The notes under the pieces are model-generated. The model did not search any database. It was not told the DNA's origin and was given only the letters and a program-made list of their open reading frames with translations. From Pomphorhynchus laevis (Eukaryota; Acanthocephala; Palaeacanthocephala; Echinorhynchida; Pomphorhynchidae), in assembly GCA_012934845.2 (NCBI GenBank), contig WNNJ02000093.1, forward strand, positions 1 through 64,000: a stretch of 64,000 bases of DNA. The letters are read 5' to 3'. Made by a program: the position numbers and the translations under genes. Shown piece after piece: positions 40,851 to 51,174 of this stretch. Position 1 is the first letter of the stretch, and each line of letters begins with the position of its first letter.

Positions 40851-41993
40851 CTAAGCAATTAACGGACCGATTGGATTCCAACGTACAAATGGCTTTCTTC
40901 GAACCACACAAAAATTTCTTATTGTCAAGTCCTTTTCACCAGAAGCATTCCTGGTCTTTAGCTCTTCCAAAGCTTGATGTCGCATCTTACGATCCTGAAT
41001 GCTGAGATCCTTAAAGATTTTAGTAGTTTGACCTTTTAATTTATACCCTCTGCGTAAGATCTCGTTAACATTGTCGGACGATTTACATACCACTTTCAAT
41101 AAGCGTGGACGTTCTTCATTTTTCTTACCTAACCTGAACAATGATTTCACTAGAAGAGATGAGGCTATAGATTCCTCACCTGAAGTAAATATTTTTGATA
41201 ATACTTCCTGAACTCTACTCACGTCATGATCAATACGTAGCTGGGCTCCGAAGAGTTACATTCCAGTATATTAGCAAAGATTACGCACCGATCTCGGTTT
41301 TCGCCACGCATTCGCGCATTAATATCTAGCGGTTGTGTTAATGGTTCTTTATTCTGGCCGTTTCCTGTTTTATGTACGGAAAATTCTCCGACATTTGCAA
41401 CCATCATTGACGATTTAGACATTGAATTAATATCCCTAGAATGATCTTTACAGTTGGATCCACCAAGTTTGGAATCAAGTTGCAAATTTTGTTGACAAAT
41501 GCTGGATGAACTTCGAAAATGACGTGCGTTGATATTCTTCTATACCCATGTAGAGTGAGTGTGTGGGGTAATATTGGATATTTGATTGATATGATGATTG
41601 CTAGTAGAATTTTGCAATATCTCATTCCCTATCGTACACTGATCCATTATGCAATCGCTTACTTCGAGTCTCTTGTTGTGAACATTTACAATTGACCCAC
41701 TAGAATGCACAGTTGAATTTGATAAAACAGGAGTGCTGTTATTAAATGTATTTGTTAATGCATCTTTGGAATTCATGTTGCACTGGCAATGATCTATATT
41801 TTGAATTGCTTTTCTTAAAACACTTATTTCCTCTTCTAGTGATTGAATGCGCAGGGAAGCGCAAAATCCACACAAATGACCCACTAGAATTATCATTTGA
41901 ATCAGTAGCGATTGTAATCGTCGACCAGCGTCGACAATCATCAGAGTCACACTGTACTTGATAACTTGTAGATTTAACCTTCTTGTTCTTCAT
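40851..41993 (-). pseudogene. LINE C ORF1 (PHD-like head, coiled coil, C-terminal box)
   Basis: Frames 41742-41993, 41540-41950, 41219-41485 and 40851-41222. The head is YQVQCDSDDCRRWSTI with a later CGFC, then a coiled-coil-like stretch (LRIQSLEEEISVLRKAIQNI), a Ser/Asn-rich linker, and a C-terminal region (SLFRLGKKNEERPRLLKVV, IFKDLSIQDRKMRHQALEEL, LTIRNFCVV). The last region also appears at 53350-54003 and 26920-27010. It is an RNA-binding chaperone-type protein by family analogy. Frameshifts break it at about 41900, 41510 and 41220. Confidence 0.75.
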
Positions 41994-42000
41994 AACAGTA

Positions 42001-42424
42001 CGAAAACAATTGTATTTACTTTAGATTGTAATTAGCTAGAACACTTAAATTTTCTCCTTGAATATTATTCTCCGTGAATATTTTCTGTAATATCAGAGAT
42101 CAATTGTATGTATAATATATCCCAAATTTTTTAAGGAAATATATTACGTGATCAATTGATTTATCTGTTCCTTACAATATATTTGGAAAAAGTGGGTTTA
42201 AAGTATTGATTTTTTTGAACTGTGAAAATTTAAAATTTATTCTAATGTTTTATTAAGATTATATTAATACATTCGCTGCTTTTGATGATAGATATTAAGT
42301 GTGTCATATTTAAAGTGTTTTCGACTGTAAACAAAAATTTTATGACTTAGCCGACGAAATTGAATTTTGTCTTGATGACCACCACAATTAATTCCGACCC
42401 TTCAACAAAACATAATTTTCATTC
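42001..42424. other. Spacer between LINE C and family D copy D6
   Basis: AT-rich sequence with no recognised motif. It includes the probable leader of LINE C nearest 42000. Confidence 0.4.
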
Positions 42425-42439
42425 AATTGTCCATTCAAT
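42425..42439. repeat. Target-site duplication, left copy
   Basis: AATTGTCCATTCAAT, identical to 44978-44992. The element's A-tail (T run on the plus strand, from 42440) follows directly. Confidence 0.9.
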
Positions 42440-42521
42440 TTTTTTTTCAAAACAACAATATTTATTAGAATATTTTTACAATTGTGTAGGTTCCTTCAAA
42501 AAGGCCTCAACCAAGTTAGTG

Positions 42522-44264
42522 TTAAAAAGCATTTGCATTAATGTTGGTTTGTGAATCATTGAGTGAATTCGCTTGGCTATCGAGTTGTCTAACTGATGCT
42601 CGTCGAATCGCCATATATACACACTTTGCGAGGATAAATGAAATGTTGCTTCTAAGGTTTGTGATGCATTCATTATATGGTGTATTGTGTTTAATCGCCT
42701 GTTGACTAGCAATCTGTCGTAATACTCTGTCTGCATTAAAACCTATGTTTCCCAGCGCTGAAAACGTGAGAGGGTGAAAGCCGGAACACTCGATTTTTGC
42801 TACTCGTTCAGCATATTTGGATCGTTTTCTATTCTCGTGATAGTTATGCGAATCATTCATCCGTTGGGAATACGATAAGGCAAGCGGATTAAAAACACAC
42901 ACGTCCATAAAGGACCGCTCCATCCTTGTTCCAAATAGATTATCGCATGCTATATCTAATCGAGCCGACCTGTCTGTGGTTGTATTGATGTTATCAAATA
43001 TCATTGAGTCTGGTACTGGTATGAGTAACGGTTCAATAGTAACACTGGCACACACATCACGAAGTGCTACTGCGATCTTGTCTCTTATTGTGTTATGTCG
43101 TATAAAGGGTATTCCACCAACTTGACATGAGAGTGCGTGTGTGATATTGAAGTTCTGTCCACAAATACATTTTGATGGAGTGTTTACTGGTTTCCATCCA
43201 TATCTTGCTGATATCGCGTCCTGGAATTGTTGCTTCGATAAGTATCGACCAGTTTGTGTAGCGGGATAAGTACTGAGCCATAACGAGGTTCCAGAATTAT
43301 TAGTGATATGTTTGATATTCTCCTTTTCTATACTTGTTAATTCATCCAATACTTGCATTTGTATTTCTCTGAACCGCAATTATTTTTCCTTCTTTATTTG
43401 CAGGGCGATTTGAGACTGACTATTTTCCCAATGTGAGCAATCTAGCTCGCTCATTTGTGCACACATTCGTAGTGAAGATGTGTATTCTTCTAACGTGTTT
43501 GAGCTAGATTTATTCACTCCCAATCCACCTAGTTTAATTGGTAGCTGAACAATTGTCTCCCATTTTGAATGTAAATTACTTTGCCCGGTTATCTCTCGCA
43601 ATAGATCTCTAAATACTATTGAGTCTAGTTCTTCTAGCCATTGAGAATCGAGTGGGGTTGTTCTTTTCAGGTGTGTCCATCTGAACTGTAGACTCTTGAT
43701 AAGCAGTATGTAAGCTGAGTGGCTATCTATGAGAGCTATATCTGTTAAAAGTTTGATCTGTTGTACCCAATAATTTGCAGTTTGCTTAACCATTTCTTCA
43801 ATGTATTCCGCTTGACCGATAAAGCTGCCAAGTATCTTTACCCCTGTTGTAACAATTTGAACATTATTGTGCCTAAAGAATGATGCCTCTTTATATTTAT
43901 TTGTTGGGTGGATGAGCAGGGTGCATTTCGAAGTATTGATGTAGTATCCAAATCCATGGCTTATTTCTTTCAGGTTATTCCATAGGGAAATCAAATGTTC
44001 GTAGGTCCCAACACAAGTGGCATCATCTGCGTACCACTGATGCATTATCTCGGGAACCCTATTTTGTAATTCTCTGATGAGCGGCAGAGATGCAGCTGCG
44101 TATGCAGCCATCGCGAGAGAGTCGCCTTGTGTGAACCCTTCCTCCGAGCATAATAACTCTTTCTCCAATGCCATGGATGTGGGTGATGAGTAACAATTAC
44201 TCAGTATAGTCGTCATCGACGGGCATATATTGTTCATGTTTTGAAGAGCCGTTTGTCTATTCAC
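42522..44264 (-). CDS. Family D RT and C-terminal region (copy D6)
   Basis: Minus-strand frames 43380-44264 and 42522-43379, separated by one stop codon (TAA at the end of 43380-44264, where D5 reads a Gln codon, CAA). Otherwise the content is as in D5: EEGFTQGDSLAMAAY, HQWYADDATCVG, GGLGVNKSS, CICGQNFNITHALSC, ARLDIACDNLFG and FMDVCVFNPLALS. Differences from D5 are Ala for Thr in TSMALEKE and Thr for Pro in YYINTSKC. Confidence 0.8.
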
Positions 44265-44268
44265 ACAA

Positions 44269-44838
44269 TTAAATGCGTTTTTTTGCGTCTAATAGATGAA
44301 TACATTTATCATTCGATTTTTCAAATTCTCTTCTAATCGAATGAATTGCTGATTCAATACCACATCGTTGTCCTGCACAAAGTTGAACTTTACCCGCGAC
44401 CTTAATCAACTCACCGCGAATGCGCTTGGAGATTACTTTTCCAACAATTCGACGCAATACTTCTCCGATTCCTATGGGGCACATACCGTGGCACTTATCC
44501 AATGGTATCAACGTGCATACTTTAAAAGCTTCAAGGTGAATATAATTTATTCGTGTTGTTGCGATGTGCATTGCGAAATCTGCAACCTTCTCAGCTAGTT
44601 GCTTTGATTCATTACCGTGTTGTGTCAGTAGTTCGCGCCACATCTTTGCATCCATCTTGGATGGTCCAGCGGATCCGTGTGTTTTCTTTGAGACAGTTAT
44701 TACATCATCGAGTGTGATATCATGAAATATTATATTATTGTGCGATGAACATCCATTAAGCGGTGAATGAAGAATGCAATTTTGATCTACTTGAGCTTGT
44801 TTTGGACGTAAATCCTTCAATTTATCAAGACTAAACAT
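44269..44838 (-). CDS. Family D RT N-terminal part (copy D6)
   Basis: A 189-residue minus-strand frame, longer at its N-terminus than D5 (MFSLDKLKDLRPKQAQVDQN). It has HGSAGPSKMDAKMWRELL, FKVCTLIPLDK and CAGQRCGIESAIHS, and ends LLDAKKRI at the same seven-base A run (T run on the plus strand near 44278-44284) that breaks motif A in D5. The shared single-base lesion inside the catalytic motif means the parent already carried it, or that it is read through by +1 frameshifting. Confidence 0.8.
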   Translation of the reverse strand: MFSLDKLKDLRPKQAQVDQNCILHSPLNGCSSHNNIIFHDITLDDVITVSKKTHGSAGPSKMDAKMWRELLTQHGNESKQLAEKVADFAMHIATTRINYIHLEAFKVCTLIPLDKCHGMCPIGIGEVLRRIVGKVISKRIRGELIKVAGKVQLCAGQRCGIESAIHSIRREFEKSNDKCIHLLDAKKRI

Positions 44839-44977
44839 ATTAGAACATCCTTCAAATTGTTCAGACGTGTCTAGTATTTTTGAGATTTAGCCATTAGATT
44901 TCAGCAATCTTGTTGCGTTTACGAATTTCCCATTCCGCGTGAGTCTAATTATGTTCTGGATCATAATTATGTTCTGA

Positions 44978-44992
44978 AATTGTCCATTCAAT
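44978..44992. repeat. Target-site duplication, right copy
   Basis: AATTGTCCATTCAAT, identical to 42425-42439, directly at the 5' end of copy D6. Confidence 0.9.
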
Positions 44993-45139
44993 AATAATAA
45001 AGATTTTATTAAAAATACAACCGTATGTGGAAAGCATTTTGTCGAAAAAAATCAGAATATATAGGCAAAAATCGAAGGATTAGTACCACATAAGGAGAGG
45101 ATTCTAGCAGACGGAGGCCAGCGGTCTTATCGCATGATC

Positions 45140-46058
45140 TCCATACCTCCCTTCTGTTCGAACACATCACCTCCTTCAAAGCTTTGTTCTACCAGTCTGA
45201 AGGAGCCTTCCACTGCTTGTCTTCTTAAAGGACTTACGCTTCCGAACTCTACACCGCAGCCAAGGCCATCACAGGTGAGACACCTTTGGAACTTAGCAGA
45301 GAAGTTTAGTGGTACCAAGTTTGCTTTGTAGTCAGCATTATTTTCTTTTAAATTTCCAACACGTTACTATATCAGTGAAACAACCACAATCGGAAGCCTC
45401 AAGCATTTTTAAAACCATTCTTTTTTCCACACTACAGCAGTAGTAATTTCCAGAATCGTGTTGTCCTCCATCAGCGTTATAGTCGCAAGGTAGTCATTCC
45501 CATAACCGTTGCACTCATTGCTTCTGTTATCTGATAGAACATCAATTACACCGACAATATTTAAGGAATCTACAGTGTCAATCTCTGAACTATAAGCCCA
45601 GGTGTCCTCACAATCCTAATCACTGTCGTTTCCCGTTCTGCTATCATTAAGAGCATCATCACACTCTCTTTCGGTTTCGATTCTGTTATCAGACAAGTCT
45701 TCAGATCGTTCATCTGCATCGTCGATAGATCCCACGTTGATTTCTCCATGAACATATACAGTGCCATCACTGGCCTCGAGAAATACTTCATCACAATCGT
45801 AACCTATGAATCCCTGGAAATTGACTTCGACATGGTCAATGTAAAAACGCAAAACACCCTTCGAATTGAGAAAATCCAACAATAAATGTTTAAGAGAGCG
45901 ATCCAAGCGTTCAGAAAAATCCTCTCTATCATCCACAGTATCCCCTGGCAACTGTCCAGCGCTGGCCATATCTTCAAGAACGATTCGTAAGCAAAATTCA
46001 TTAGACCACCATCCCCCATAGTTGTTTTTTTAAAAGTTACTTACCAATCCCTTTGAAG
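45140..46058 (-). pseudogene. Unrecognised duplicated coding block, copy 1
   Basis: The minus-strand frame 45616-45969 reads MASAGQLPGDTVDDREDF and continues acidic (FQGFIGYDCDEVFLEASDG, SDNRIETERECDDALNDS) to an in-frame TAG. The second copy at 58716-59644 reads on at that site into DCEDTWAYSSEVDTVDT and 80 more residues. The frame can be extended upstream of the Met through NEFCLRIVLED, and a GTAAGT resembling a splice donor stands at about 46040. A conserved non-coding or exonic part follows at 45140-45330. It could be a host gene copy, a processed fragment or an ORF of an unknown element. I do not recognise the protein. Confidence 0.45.
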
Positions 46059-46452
46059 CTCCGACGTGCACTGTTTCGTTCGTCGTAAATGTGTTTTTTT
46101 GTTGATAAAAAAATTGTCCATTCACATTGTGTCAATACTAAACACTACACACATCACATAAATCAGACAAGTTAGGAAGTTTAATTATCCGTTTGTCGGT
46201 AGCACAATTATCCTTTATTAAGTAACCGTCATTACGACATAAGAACCAAATCATAAATCTGTAATCGTTTTTATTAGATAATTGTCCAATTCCGCTTGCC
46301 AAAATCTAACGGTTAGCATTTGTTAGGTATTCAGTACGAACAGCTGTAAAGGTAATATATCACAATAATAATAATTACTTAGTCAATTATCAAAATTAAC
46401 TTATAAGTTGTTAATGAATATCTTACCATCTTTATTATGCGATTCACAAAAT
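46059..46452. other. Spacer before gypsy element
   Basis: AT-rich sequence without recognised motif. It ends at TTCACAAAAT immediately before the left LTR. Confidence 0.4.
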
Positions 46453-46689
46453 TGTGAAAATGATTTAGACCAATTATTATATAAACAACACAGTCAGTCA
46501 AAGACTCTTTACAAGTTGCATCATAGGAAATCAAAGTAAAACTTCATAGATCGCAATTCATTATCTTGACTAAATCTTTATCCAACTCCAATGATATAAA
46601 CTTGTTGTTACTTTACTAACTTCTTGACACTATTTTAGATTTGTGAATAAAAGCCTTTCATATCGGTTTCTGTCTCAATTTTATTCACA
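46453..46689 (+). repeat. Left LTR of gypsy element
   Basis: 237 bp starting TGTGAAAATG and ending TTCACA, so the ends are inverted (TGTGAA/TTCACA). It contains ATTATATAAAC (TATA-like, near 46477) and TGAATAAAAG (polyadenylation-like, near 46643). Parts recur at 50740-50847 and 50851-50990. Confidence 0.75.
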
Positions 46690-46702
46690 AATTGTTGACT
46701 TA

Positions 46703-46868
46703 TGGATGCTCTCTTCAAACCCAACATTTTGAAACTGACGCCTGACTCAATCGACACAGAGCGAGAATGGAGACATTGACAATATCGTTATAACATTTAC
46801 TGTAGTCGCATGAAAGTGGATACTGATCAAGAAAAACTCGATCTACTGAAGATTTCCGTATCCACACT
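46703..46868 (+). pseudogene. Gypsy gag, N-terminal end
   Basis: The frame begins MDALFKPNILKLTPDSIDTE with a stop after EWRH and continues in a shifted frame (MKVDTDQEKLDLL) up to the LINE A insertion. The start Met lies 13 bp past the LTR, which leaves very little room for a primer-binding site and leader, so some leader may be deleted. Confidence 0.6.
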
Positions 46869-47194
46869 ATTAAAAAAAAGATTTATTTTAACGTGGCAAA
46901 TGCGTGCCAGCGCACGCTTACATGACCACAACAAAAACAAAACTGTGAAAAAAGAGGGAGCGCGGCGGACGTCGAGAGGGAGTTGATTCCAGGCGAGTGA
47001 GGCGGCGACGAGGAAGGATCGGAGACCGTAGTTGTTGGAGTAATTAGGAACGTGGAGTAAGAGGGTATGACAGGAACGAAGCGATAGCGAGGTGGGGCGA
47101 GTATCGTCTAAGAAAGGAAGGTTGATGAACGATGGGGAGCCGACAGCGATGAGACGAAAAGTAATGAGAAGAAGGCGGAGTTTGATGCGGATGT
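46869..47194 (-). mobile_element. LINE A copy 2, 5'-truncated, inserted in gypsy gag
   Basis: About 326 bp of the family A 3' end, minus strand: A-tail at 46869, AACGTGGCAAATGCGTG signature, and coding HIRIKLRLLLITFRLIAVGS ... LAASLAWNQLPLDVR-type C-terminus. It splits the gag, so it is younger than the gypsy element. Confidence 0.85.
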
Positions 47195-48494
47195 GGATGT
47201 CGATATAATCTACGAATACACTACATTTGAGGCTACCAACAAAACGCTTGAGAATACACTTGTTAAAACAGTTAATGCTGTATATAGGCGCCATCTACTC
47301 TGCACTCTCAAACAAGCAGCCGACCAGACAATAGCTCAATATATCGCAGTTCTCGAAACACTTGCTCGCCAATGCCCTTTTCAAAACGTGACACCATCTG
47401 ATCTCCGTGACATTCTAGTGTGCGACTCATTCGTTGCAGGTGTGCAATCTAACGAAACTCGGCAGCGTATACTCGAAACAGACGGGATCGACAAGGAGGT
47501 TTTCCATAGCGCCCGAACTATAGAGTCAGCCCAAGTGCAAGTGACCGCCTACCAACACCAACCTGAATGTCAAGTAAATGCGGTTTCGAAAAGGTGCGAC
47601 GCTGCTCGTGCAGATTCAGAAAGGTCTGAAGAGGAGGTCTTAGCGGCTATCCGTCCTAAATACAAAAATCAGTGTTTTTTTTTCTGCGGAGGCAGAAGAC
47701 ATGAGCGTTACAATTTCCCGGCCCGTAATGCTGAATGTACGTATTGCAATAAGCGGGGGCACTACGCGAAGGTTTGCCAATCCAATCTGCGTCGACAATC
47801 AAGTTCGAAATATTCACATCGTAATACGTACTCCGATTCTTTTAATGTTGAGTTTTCTAATTGCGCACACATCCTCAACGCATGCAACATACCACTGCAC
47901 TCGAAGTTCAATAGTCTCGTGATCGATGTGTCTGCAAGCGGACATACGATAAAGGCGTTACTAGATACGGGCAGCTCTTCTAACTTCATTGACCCTGCTA
48001 CAGTACAAAAACTGTCACTGAATACCGAAGTCTGTTTAGTGAAAGTGTCTATGGCCAATTCGGATCACAGTTCAGTCTGCAACAAGAGATGTTTTGCCAC
48101 AAGCTCATACCGTGGCAAAGAGTACGAAGATGTACCGTTCGTCGTTATGCCAAAACTCTGCTCTCTAATCCTTCTCGGTCATCCTTTCATAAATCTTCAT
48201 TCCGGAATATCAATCAAACTGTTGAGTCATGCCAGCAAGCAACAACTTATTATTGGACAATTATCGTGCATTGATCTACCTGCTCCCTCTTTATTTCCGG
48301 ATGACCATAAGGGATGGAAGCTTATCGCTACTCCTTCTTGCCGTCATACCCAAGAAGACGACCGTTTTATCGATTCCGAAATCAAACGATTGCTCGATGA
48401 TAAGATAATTGAACCTTGTCGTTCTGCCTGGCAAGCACAAGTATTAGTCGTACACAAAGATGGTAAACAACGCCTTGTCATCGACTACTCATAA
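47195..48494 (+). pseudogene. Gypsy gag (C-terminal), protease and start of RT
   Basis: A 433-residue frame. Gag capsid-like sequence is followed by zinc knuckles (CFFCGGRRHERYNFPARN and CTYCNKRGHYAKVC) near residues 160-190. The aspartic protease has its active site at ALLDTGSSSNF near residue 255 and LILLGHPFI downstream. The RT opens with EIKRLLDDKIIEPCRSAWQA and VLVVHKDGKQRLVIDYS, then a TAA at 48492. The first residues up to the gag-like frame belong to the junction with LINE A. The protease catalytic triad is kept. Confidence 0.85.
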
Positions 48495-48503
48495 ACAGTA
48501 AAT

Positions 48504-49480
48504 ATGCTTACAGTCCTTGATGCTTACCCTGTCATAAACATCGATGACCTCATAAATAAGATATCTACCAACAAAGTCTGCAGTACCTTCGACCTTAAAA
48601 ATGCGTATCATCAAATACCAATGAAAAACGATGAAAAATATTTGACCGCATTTGAAACTAATAGACAATTGTTCCAGTTCCGAAGAATTCCTTTCGGCTT
48701 GACGAATGCTGTCCAATTTTCCAGAGAATAATAAACAATATTATCGTCAGATAAGAACTACAAAATACGCAAGCATACTTGGATGATATAATTGTATGTG
48801 GATAAACTCAACTGCAGCATGATCAAAGCATCAAAAGATTTCGTGCAGCTGCGTCCAAATACAACATTACTCTCAACGAGGATAAGTGCATGCTCAACAA
48901 TACAATAATCAATATCCTGGGATATCAAATCGGAAATGGGCCAATCGATCAGATGCAAAGCGCGTAAAGGCATTACATGACTTAAAATTCACCTGCAATC
49001 ATAAACAATTACGTAGGACTATTGGTCAATTCTCATATTACTCAAAGTGGTTCTGCGACTACTCGAAACATGTCCTGCCTCTAGCTAATGTTATGACTTT
49101 TCCAGCTCCGGAAGAAGCAGTACATGCATTCCAACGTATCTGGGATGAAATCGTTTCTGCTATCTTGAGTTCCCTCGACTTCTCACTTCCTTTCAAAGTT
49201 GAAACTGACGCATCCGATCAAGCAATATGTGCTGTTTTGACTCAGGAAAACCTGTAGCTTTCTTTTCTCATTCGATAGGAAAGCAATCTTCCAATTTGGC
49301 TTCAATAGAGGAAAGAAACCCTAGCTATTGTAGAGTCCATACGCTTTTGGAGGCATTATTTGTCGGGGAGAACCTTCAGTGTTGTGACCGATCAGCGCGT
49401 TGTTGCGTTCATAAGAGCAAGATCAAGAATGAAAAGATCCAACGGTGACACCTTGACCTCTCTGAATTCAAGTTTGATAT
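48504..49480 (+). pseudogene. Gypsy reverse transcriptase and RNase H region
   Basis: Frames 48504-48731, about 48770-48960, 48886-49257 and 49227-49448. They read VCSTFDLKNAYHQIPM (motif A), RIPFGLTNAVQFSRE (motif B), YLDDIIVCG (motif C, YLDD near 48778), connection LRRTIGQFSYYSKWF, and RNase H opening VETDASDQAICAVLTQ. Stops at 48729 and several frameshifts break it. Confidence 0.8.
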
Positions 49481-49499
49481 ACAATACAGACCAGGAGTT

Positions 49500-50405
49500 G
49501 TTAATGGAGCGGAAGATTCCATGTCTCGAGACGGGTGCTCTTGTACTAATGCCTTCTTCAATCTTCAGAAAAGTATCTCACTTTTCGAAGAAATCCGTAA
49601 TAATTTATGTCATCCAGGAGTCAGTCGGATGTATAATTTTGTGCAGTCACACCAACTACCATACAGCTCCGAGGACGTGAGACATGTCGTTAGCCAATGC
49701 AAGGCATGTTCAATGTTAAAGCCTCGCTTCTTCAAGCCACCATATTCGTCGTTAATCAAAGCATCGAACCATTCGAACGATTATCCATGAATTTGGAGGA
49801 CCCACTTCCTTCGAATACCAATCCCAAACCGTGATCGACGAGTGTTCCAGATATCCTTTCGCATTTGCTTGTTCCGATACTTCTTCGGTAACTGTAATCA
49901 AATGTTTTGAAAGTCTCACATCAGTTTTCGGTCCTCCCGAGAATGTTCATACAGACCGTGGAATGTCATTTATGTCGAAAGACCTTACCGACTATTTGAT
50001 CAGCACTAGAACTTCGGTGAGTCACTCGTCACCGTACAACCCCCAGAAGCAAAGGCCAAATAGAGCGCTATAATGGTATCATCTGAAATACTATTAAACT
50101 ACGCCTTTACAATCCCAATCTGCCCATAGCCAACTGAAAAAATGCTGACAGAGAGTTTGCAAGCTATTTGGGGACTTGTATGTGAATCAATTGGAGCCAC
50201 TCCACACGATCGCATCTTCCAATTCAATCGCTGCCCTATGCTGAAGTATAATCTACAGGACTTTTTGGCGAGGTCTGGTCCAATATACGTGCGAAACTTC
50301 AACCAGACTAACAAGTACGACGATCCGTTAGTACGCGCAACGTTGATCAACGCGGATCCACATAACGCTCGGATTTTATATCCATCTGTCGAGAAACCAA
50401 CATAG
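49500..50405 (+). pseudogene. Gypsy integrase, decayed
   Basis: HHCC zinc region in HPGVSRMYNFVQSHQ ... CKACSML (49580-49710). The catalytic core follows: a FERLSMN region near 49770 where an Asp is usual, then VIDECSRYPFAFACSD, FGPPENVHTDRGMSF (second Asp) and, in a shifted frame near 50060, GQIERYNG (Glu). Then a C-terminal region (50142-50405) containing RATLINADPHNARILYPS. The first catalytic Asp appears to be Asn, and stops interrupt it. Confidence 0.75.
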
Positions 50406-50739
50406 CCACACTTCACCTGTCACGATGCTCAAATGGCGATTTAACGCTTTCGAACACCTACGACAGAACTTTAAACAATGATGGTAACGCCGCAAGAACG
50501 GTCGAAAGTAACGTTAACTCTACTGACAACGATCCAAACGGACCCAATACAGACAGAACTGATAATCTGCCTAAGCATGCAAATCAAGTTTTCACAGAAA
50601 TTGAGTTAACTGATATCTCGACCGACCAAGATATACCATTTTCCATGAGGATATAGACGAACGAGGTGGTGATGTGTACAAAAGGCCAAGAAGAACAATA
50701 AAAACGCCTGGCTACTTGAAATACTATCACCGAGGATGA

Positions 50740-50847
50740 ATGATATATAAACTTGTTGTTACTTTACTAACTTGACACTTGGATTTGTGAATAAAAGCAG
50801 TTCTTATCGGTTTCTGTCTCAAAATTGTGAAACAAATTTTTTCACAA
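50740..50847 (+). repeat. Right LTR of gypsy element, 5'-truncated
   Basis: Matches the second half (B part) of the left LTR: TATAAACTTGTTGTTACTTT, TTTGTGAATAAAAG and ATCGGTTTCTGTCTCAA, ending TTCACA at 50842-50847. The first ~135 bp of the LTR are missing here. Confidence 0.75.
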
Positions 50848-50850
50848 AAT

Positions 50851-50990
50851 TGTGAAAATGATTTAGACCAATTATTATATAAACAACACAGTGAGTCAAA
50901 GACTCTTTACAAGTTGCATCACAAAAAATCAAAGTAAAACTTCACAGATCGCAAACGATTATCTTTACTAAATCTTTATCCAACTCCAGC
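50851..50990 (+). repeat. Detached first half of the same LTR
   Basis: TGTGAAAATGATTTAGACC onward matches the A part of the left LTR (46453-46588) with few changes and breaks off at CCAACTCCAG. The order at the right side is therefore B then A, the reverse of the LTR. Confidence 0.75.
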
Positions 50991-51170
50991 TTGAACGCAT
51001 GAATATTAAGAGAGTTAACAGTCGTATCGAAAAGTTGATTCCATACCGATACAACTCTGTGCAAAATGTAAGATACGAATGTGGCATAGGCGTAGTGTTC
51101 CAAGCATTAAGGAATGTCCGCGTAGTGAGGGCTGATCTCGCAATCTCAACAAGTGACGCAATGGATGATC
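50987..51170 (-). pseudogene. CR1-like LINE C-terminal fragment
   Basis: The minus strand reads YATFVSYILHRVVSVWNQLF then VNSLNIHAFKLEL. The 'R..WN-LP ... S...FK' signature is the C-terminal end of CR1-type pol proteins. It is short and 5'-truncated. Confidence 0.55.
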
Positions 51171-51174
51171 CTTA

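Larger units (their letters stand above)
37885..42000 (-). mobile_element. LINE family C (CR1-like), nearly full length
   Basis: Minus-strand element of about 4.1 kb with ORF1 (41993-40851), endonuclease (40845-40076) and RT (40033-38009). The order, PHD-like ORF1 head and RT signatures are of the CR1/L2 group. Only a few lesions break ORF2: a stop near 40077, a frameshift in a T run near 39330, a TGA near 39007 and a frameshift near 38580. Its 3' end faces the 3' end of family D copy D4. Fragments of the same group lie at 26.2, 27.9, 51.0, 53.4 and 57.7 kb. Confidence 0.85.
42440..44977 (-). mobile_element. Family D copy D6, flanked by a 15-bp target-site duplication
   Basis: A 2,538-bp insertion bounded by identical 15-bp direct repeats, with a short A-tail at its 3' end (plus-strand T run at 42440). 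These are hallmarks of target-primed reverse transcription. Coding content on the minus strand is frame 1 (44838-44269) and frame 2 (44264-42522, with a stop at 43380). It is almost identical to D5, with two protein differences in the RT. It lacks the N-terminal Cys domain and is therefore probably 5'-truncated, though longer than D5. Confidence 0.9.
46453..50847 (+). mobile_element. Gypsy-type LTR retrotransposon, decayed, with nested LINE
   Basis: Left LTR 46453-46689, gag start at 46703, LINE A insertion at 46869-47194, gag-protease-RT 47195-48731, RT/RNase H to about 49480, integrase to about 50405, C-terminal tail to 50735, and a truncated right LTR. The order gag-protease-RT-RNase H-integrase defines the gypsy superfamily. 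The knuckle and integrase layout is reminiscent of the CsRn1-type clade (an inference). Many stops and frame changes are present, so it is dead. Confidence 0.85.

Noticed and set aside
29121-44977. D5 and D6 as arms of one large inverted duplication
   Set aside because: Their 5' and 3' ends and flanks differ, and D6 has its own 15-bp target-site duplication, so they are separate insertions.
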